This document shows, piece after piece, positions 54,683 to 57,189 of a stretch of 57,189 bases of DNA. How positions within the stretch are numbered: position 1 is the first letter of the stretch; every line of letters begins with the position of its first letter. A program made the translations under genes and the position numbers. Under the pieces are notes generated by a model. The model made no database searches and had not been told where the DNA came from. It was given only the letters and a program-made list of their open reading frames with translations. Source of the stretch: an uncultured Bacteroides sp. (GTDB lineage: Bacteria > Bacteroidota > Bacteroidia > Bacteroidales > Bacteroidaceae); NCBI RefSeq assembly GCF_905207245.1, contig NZ_CAJLKP010000036.1:1-57189 (forward strand). The letters are read 5' to 3'.

Positions 54683-55992
54683 AACAGTTTCTTTGTATCT
54701 TCATAGGTTGTTTCTGTCTGGCTATGCCGCTTTGTGCCCAATCCAACAAGATGATTAAGGATTTGGAGAATAAGCGGGGTGCTTTGCAAAAGCAAATAGC
54801 CGAGTCGGAGACGCTTTTGAATACTACAAAGAAAGACGTAGGCAGTCAGTTGAACGGACTTGCCGCCCTCACCGGACAGATAGAAGAGCGGAAGCGCTAC
54901 ATCCTTGCCATCAATAATGACATGGAAACCATCGACCGTGAGCTTTCCAAACTGGAGCGCCAGTTAGTCCGCCTCGAAAACGACCTGAAAGATAAAAAAA
55001 GGAAGTATGAAGCTTCCGTTCAATACCTGTATAAGAATCGTTCAGTTCAGGACAAACTTCTGTTTATTCTTTCGGCCAAGACACTCAGCCAGACTTATCG
55101 CCGTCTGCGGTATGTGCGTGAGTATGCCGATTATCAACGTCTTCAGGGAGAAGATATTCTGAAAAAGCAGGAACAAGTCAATCAAAAGAAAACGGAACTC
55201 CAGCAGGTAAAGAAGGCAAAAGCCGGTTTGCTGAAAGAGCGTGAAGTTGAAAAGGAGAAGTTGGAAGCCCAGGAAAAGGAAAAGAAGACATTGGTTGCCA
55301 ACTTGCAGAAGAAGCAGCGCGGTTTGCAGAATGAACTGAACAAAAAACGTAAGGAAGCCAACCAACTGAACGCCCGTATCGACCGCCTGATAGCCGAGGA
55401 AATAGAAAAAGCCCGCAAACGTGCAGCAGAAGAAGCCCGCAAAGAAGCTGCTGCCCGCAAGAAAGCTACTTCAAAAGAAACTAAGAATGTTCCGGCTACT
55501 GCATCCTCTGGAACTGCTACCAAAAAGGCGACTCCTCTTGAGGCATATACTATGGATAAGGCAGACCGGGAACTATCCGGTAGCTTTGTCAGCAATCGTG
55601 GTAAATTGCCGATGCCTATCACTGGTCCGTATATCATTACGAGCCGTTACGGACAGTACTCTGTCGAAGGACTCCGCAACGTGAAACTGGATAATAAGGG
55701 TATCGACATCCAAGGTAAGCCTGGTGCGCAGGCGCGTGCCATATTCGATGGAAAGGTGGCTGCCGTCTTCCAGTTGAATGGCCTTTTCAATATTCTTATC
55801 CGTCATGGCAACTACATTTCTGTTTACTGTAACCTGGCTTCTGCATCCGTCAAGACGGGTGACACGGTGACTACCCGGCAGTCCCTCGGCCAGATATTCT
55901 CGGATGGGGCGGACAATGGACGCACGGTGCTGCACTTCCAGTTGAGGAAGGAGAAGGAGAAACTGAATCCGGAGCTGTGGCTGAATCGCTGA
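54679..55992 (+). CDS. EnvC-like murein hydrolase activator (coiled coil plus degenerate LytM domain)
   Basis: A 437-residue secreted protein with signal peptide ending PLCAQ. Residues about 22-260 form long coiled coils (RELSKLERQLVRLENDLKDK and a K/E-rich stretch). The C-terminal M23/LytM domain covers about 310-437. The metal-binding H-x-G-x-D motif is replaced by DNKGIDIQ and the HLHFEIR motif by TVLHFQLR, so at least one zinc ligand is missing. That fits EnvC, which activates amidases instead of cutting peptidoglycan itself. Third gene of an overlapping operon. Confidence 0.88.
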   Translation: MKQFLCIFIGCFCLAMPLCAQSNKMIKDLENKRGALQKQIAESETLLNTTKKDVGSQLNGLAALTGQIEERKRYILAINNDMETIDRELSKLERQLVRLENDLKDKKRKYEASVQYLYKNRSVQDKLLFILSAKTLSQTYRRLRYVREYADYQRLQGEDILKKQEQVNQKKTELQQVKKAKAGLLKEREVEKEKLEAQEKEKKTLVANLQKKQRGLQNELNKKRKEANQLNARIDRLIAEEIEKARKRAAEEARKEAAARKKATSKETKNVPATASSGTATKKATPLEAYTMDKADRELSGSFVSNRGKLPMPITGPYIITSRYGQYSVEGLRNVKLDNKGIDIQGKPGAQARAIFDGKVAAVFQLNGLFNILIRHGNYISVYCNLASASVKTGDTVTTRQSLGQIFSDGADNGRTVLHFQLRKEKEKLNPELWLNR

Positions 55993-56014
55993 TTGGGAAT
56001 TCCCTTTTGAAAGA

Positions 56015-57028
56015 TTATTGCTTTACTTCAACAGGCTCCACTTTGTATCCTTCCTTTTGCAGGAGGGAGATTAGTCCGTTCTCTCCCGGCAGATGCCGCA
56101 CGCCGACGGCAATGAAGGTGGGTTTATCTTTTATGAGCCTGGTGAGTTTGCTTATCCAGTTCATGTTCCGGGCTCTCAGTAATACTTGTCGTTGATGTGT
56201 GGCTATCTCCTGTAAGTAGGGAGAAGCGTTAAGGTAGAAAGCATCCATTTGAACTTCATATTCGATTAGGCGCTTCATGCTTTGTGAACGGTATACTTCT
56301 GCAAGGGCATCGGTTAAGGTTTGAAATTGTGTATATTCCTTGTCTTTCTCTTTTTCTTTCCGGCAGTATTCTACCAATGCGGTTGCATTTTCTTTTAAAT
56401 CTCCGGGCAATATCATGTCCAATTGTTCTGAGATAGTTTCCAGCCCGTTGATCGTATATCCTTTTTCTTTGGCTTCCTTTTCTAATATGACATCCATTAC
56501 CTGAGAGTGGATGCTGTCCATCTGTGATTCCGAATATCCTGCTTTCTTTAACTTCATTATTTGGTCTATTTGTCCTAAAAGCATAGACAGATGCCCCGGC
56601 TTTAGGTACATCCGATGTAGCGGTACATCCATTTTATGGCGCAACGTTGAGTCTACGAGCTGATAATCTTCTTCATTTAGCAAATCATGGTAAGTTGTGC
56701 CTGCGGGCAACTTGGCGTTGGAAAAGAAAGAGGTGGAATCGTTGCTATAGGCTACTTCTCCTATATACTGGCTGCAAGCGTCGAAGGCTTGACGGAATCC
56801 CGGAATGCTATCGACATATCCATAAAGAATGTGGGATGAGCCATGATATGTTCCGAACAGATAAATAGGGTGAGTGAGTTCGTTGCCTGATATTTTCCAT
56901 AACCAGCCGCCTTCTGATTGTGTTTTTGCGGAAGAATCATAACTATGAAATATTTTCTCCTGTTGGGCTGATGCCACTGTGCAGTAAGAGAGGATGATAT
57001 ATAATAAAAGAAAAGTTGAGTTCTTCAT
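56015..57028 (-). CDS. TraB/GumN family protein
   Basis: A 337-residue secreted protein with signal peptide ending VASAQ. Family motifs are the N-terminal IYLFGTYHGSSH and the C-terminal TFIAVGVRHLPGENGLISLL, with glutamates in between (GEVAYSN, GLETISEQ) that match the conserved positions of the superfamily. Some members are metal-dependent proteases, but function here is not established. It converges with the EnvC-like gene across a 22-nt gap. Confidence 0.88.
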   Translation of the reverse strand: MKNSTFLLLYIILSYCTVASAQQEKIFHSYDSSAKTQSEGGWLWKISGNELTHPIYLFGTYHGSSHILYGYVDSIPGFRQAFDACSQYIGEVAYSNDSTSFFSNAKLPAGTTYHDLLNEEDYQLVDSTLRHKMDVPLHRMYLKPGHLSMLLGQIDQIMKLKKAGYSESQMDSIHSQVMDVILEKEAKEKGYTINGLETISEQLDMILPGDLKENATALVEYCRKEKEKDKEYTQFQTLTDALAEVYRSQSMKRLIEYEVQMDAFYLNASPYLQEIATHQRQVLLRARNMNWISKLTRLIKDKPTFIAVGVRHLPGENGLISLLQKEGYKVEPVEVKQ

Positions 57029-57057
57029 AATAGTAGTAGTTTATGGGGTGAATTTTA

Positions 57058-57065
57058 CAAAAGTA
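57058..57065 (-). promoter_or_regulatory. -7 promoter box for the TraB/GumN gene
   Basis: Minus-strand TACTTTTG matches TAnnTTTG exactly, about 30 nt upstream of the ATG at 57028. No clear -33 box. Confidence 0.45.
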
Positions 57066-57135
57066 ATGAAAATAGGTGATTATTCAGGAAAATCGCACGG
57101 AAAGTATTACGGAATAGTTTAGTTCATGTCAGTTC

Positions 57136-57189
57136 CTGTAGTGTACTGAATAAGTTGACACTTCTAAAATTAGAAATTCATATGGAAGC
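57136..57189 (-). repeat. Right copy of 54-bp terminal inverted repeat (IS-end-like)
   Basis: Exact reverse complement of bases 3-56, running to the last base of the window. The flanking sequences differ after the first few bases, so the shared part ends near CTGTAGTGTACTG, a plausible element boundary. Confidence 0.75.

Noticed and set aside
55994..56014. GGGAATTCCC palindrome between the EnvC-like and TraB/GumN genes
   Set aside because: A 10-bp palindrome without T-runs is too short to call a terminator or an operator.

Overview
The window reads as a piece of a gut Bacteroides chromosome (Bacteroidota). The signs are a Bacteroidota-type division/cell-wall cluster, a SusC/SusD pair with a hybrid two-component regulator, TAnnTTTG-type -7 promoter boxes, serine-type sulfatases and glycine-lipid genes. 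I cannot fix the species. Both ends of the window carry the same 54-bp sequence in inverted orientation. It looks like the end of an insertion sequence, so the window is probably one contig that breaks in a repeat.

Region 1 (about 0.2-18.2 kb, all on the minus strand): a PagL-like outer-membrane lipid A deacylase, then a complete division and cell wall (dcw) operon transcribed mraZ, rsmH, ftsL, ftsI, murE, mraY, murD, ftsW, murG, murC, ftsQ, ftsA, ftsZ, yqeY. It makes the peptidoglycan precursor and the divisome. The mraZ promoter carries 10-bp-spaced TGTGGGGA repeats that fit MraZ autoregulation. Most gaps between the genes hold tandem short-word repeats arranged as inverted repeats. One such element lies inside the murE reading frame. 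ftsI has an apparent one-base frameshift that detaches its PASTA domain.

Region 2 (about 18.4-44.3 kb): a polysaccharide utilization locus. It encodes GH2 (frameshifted near its end), a sulfatase, a divergent hybrid two-component regulator (HTCS), SusC, SusD, a second sulfatase, a GH20 hexosaminidase, a LacZ-type GH2, a GH29 fucosidase, and a two-domain protein joining a sulfatase to a GH16 endo-glycanase. Together they predict stepwise breakdown of a sulfated, fucosylated galactose/N-acetylglucosamine glycan, such as keratan sulfate or sulfated mucin O-glycan. Three promoters in the locus share a TTGGAT...TTG...TAnnTTTG architecture, the likely regulator target.

Region 3 (about 44.4-57 kb): two tandem, nearly identical ECF sigma factors, each preceded by a 24-bp palindrome and 21-22-nt-spaced direct repeats. 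These are followed by the glycine-lipid acyltransferases glsA and glsB, a GH95 fucosidase, dgt, dut, an overlapping lipoprotein/lipoprotein/EnvC-like operon, and a TraB/GumN-family protein.

No tRNA, rRNA, CRISPR array or complete transposase gene was recognised.
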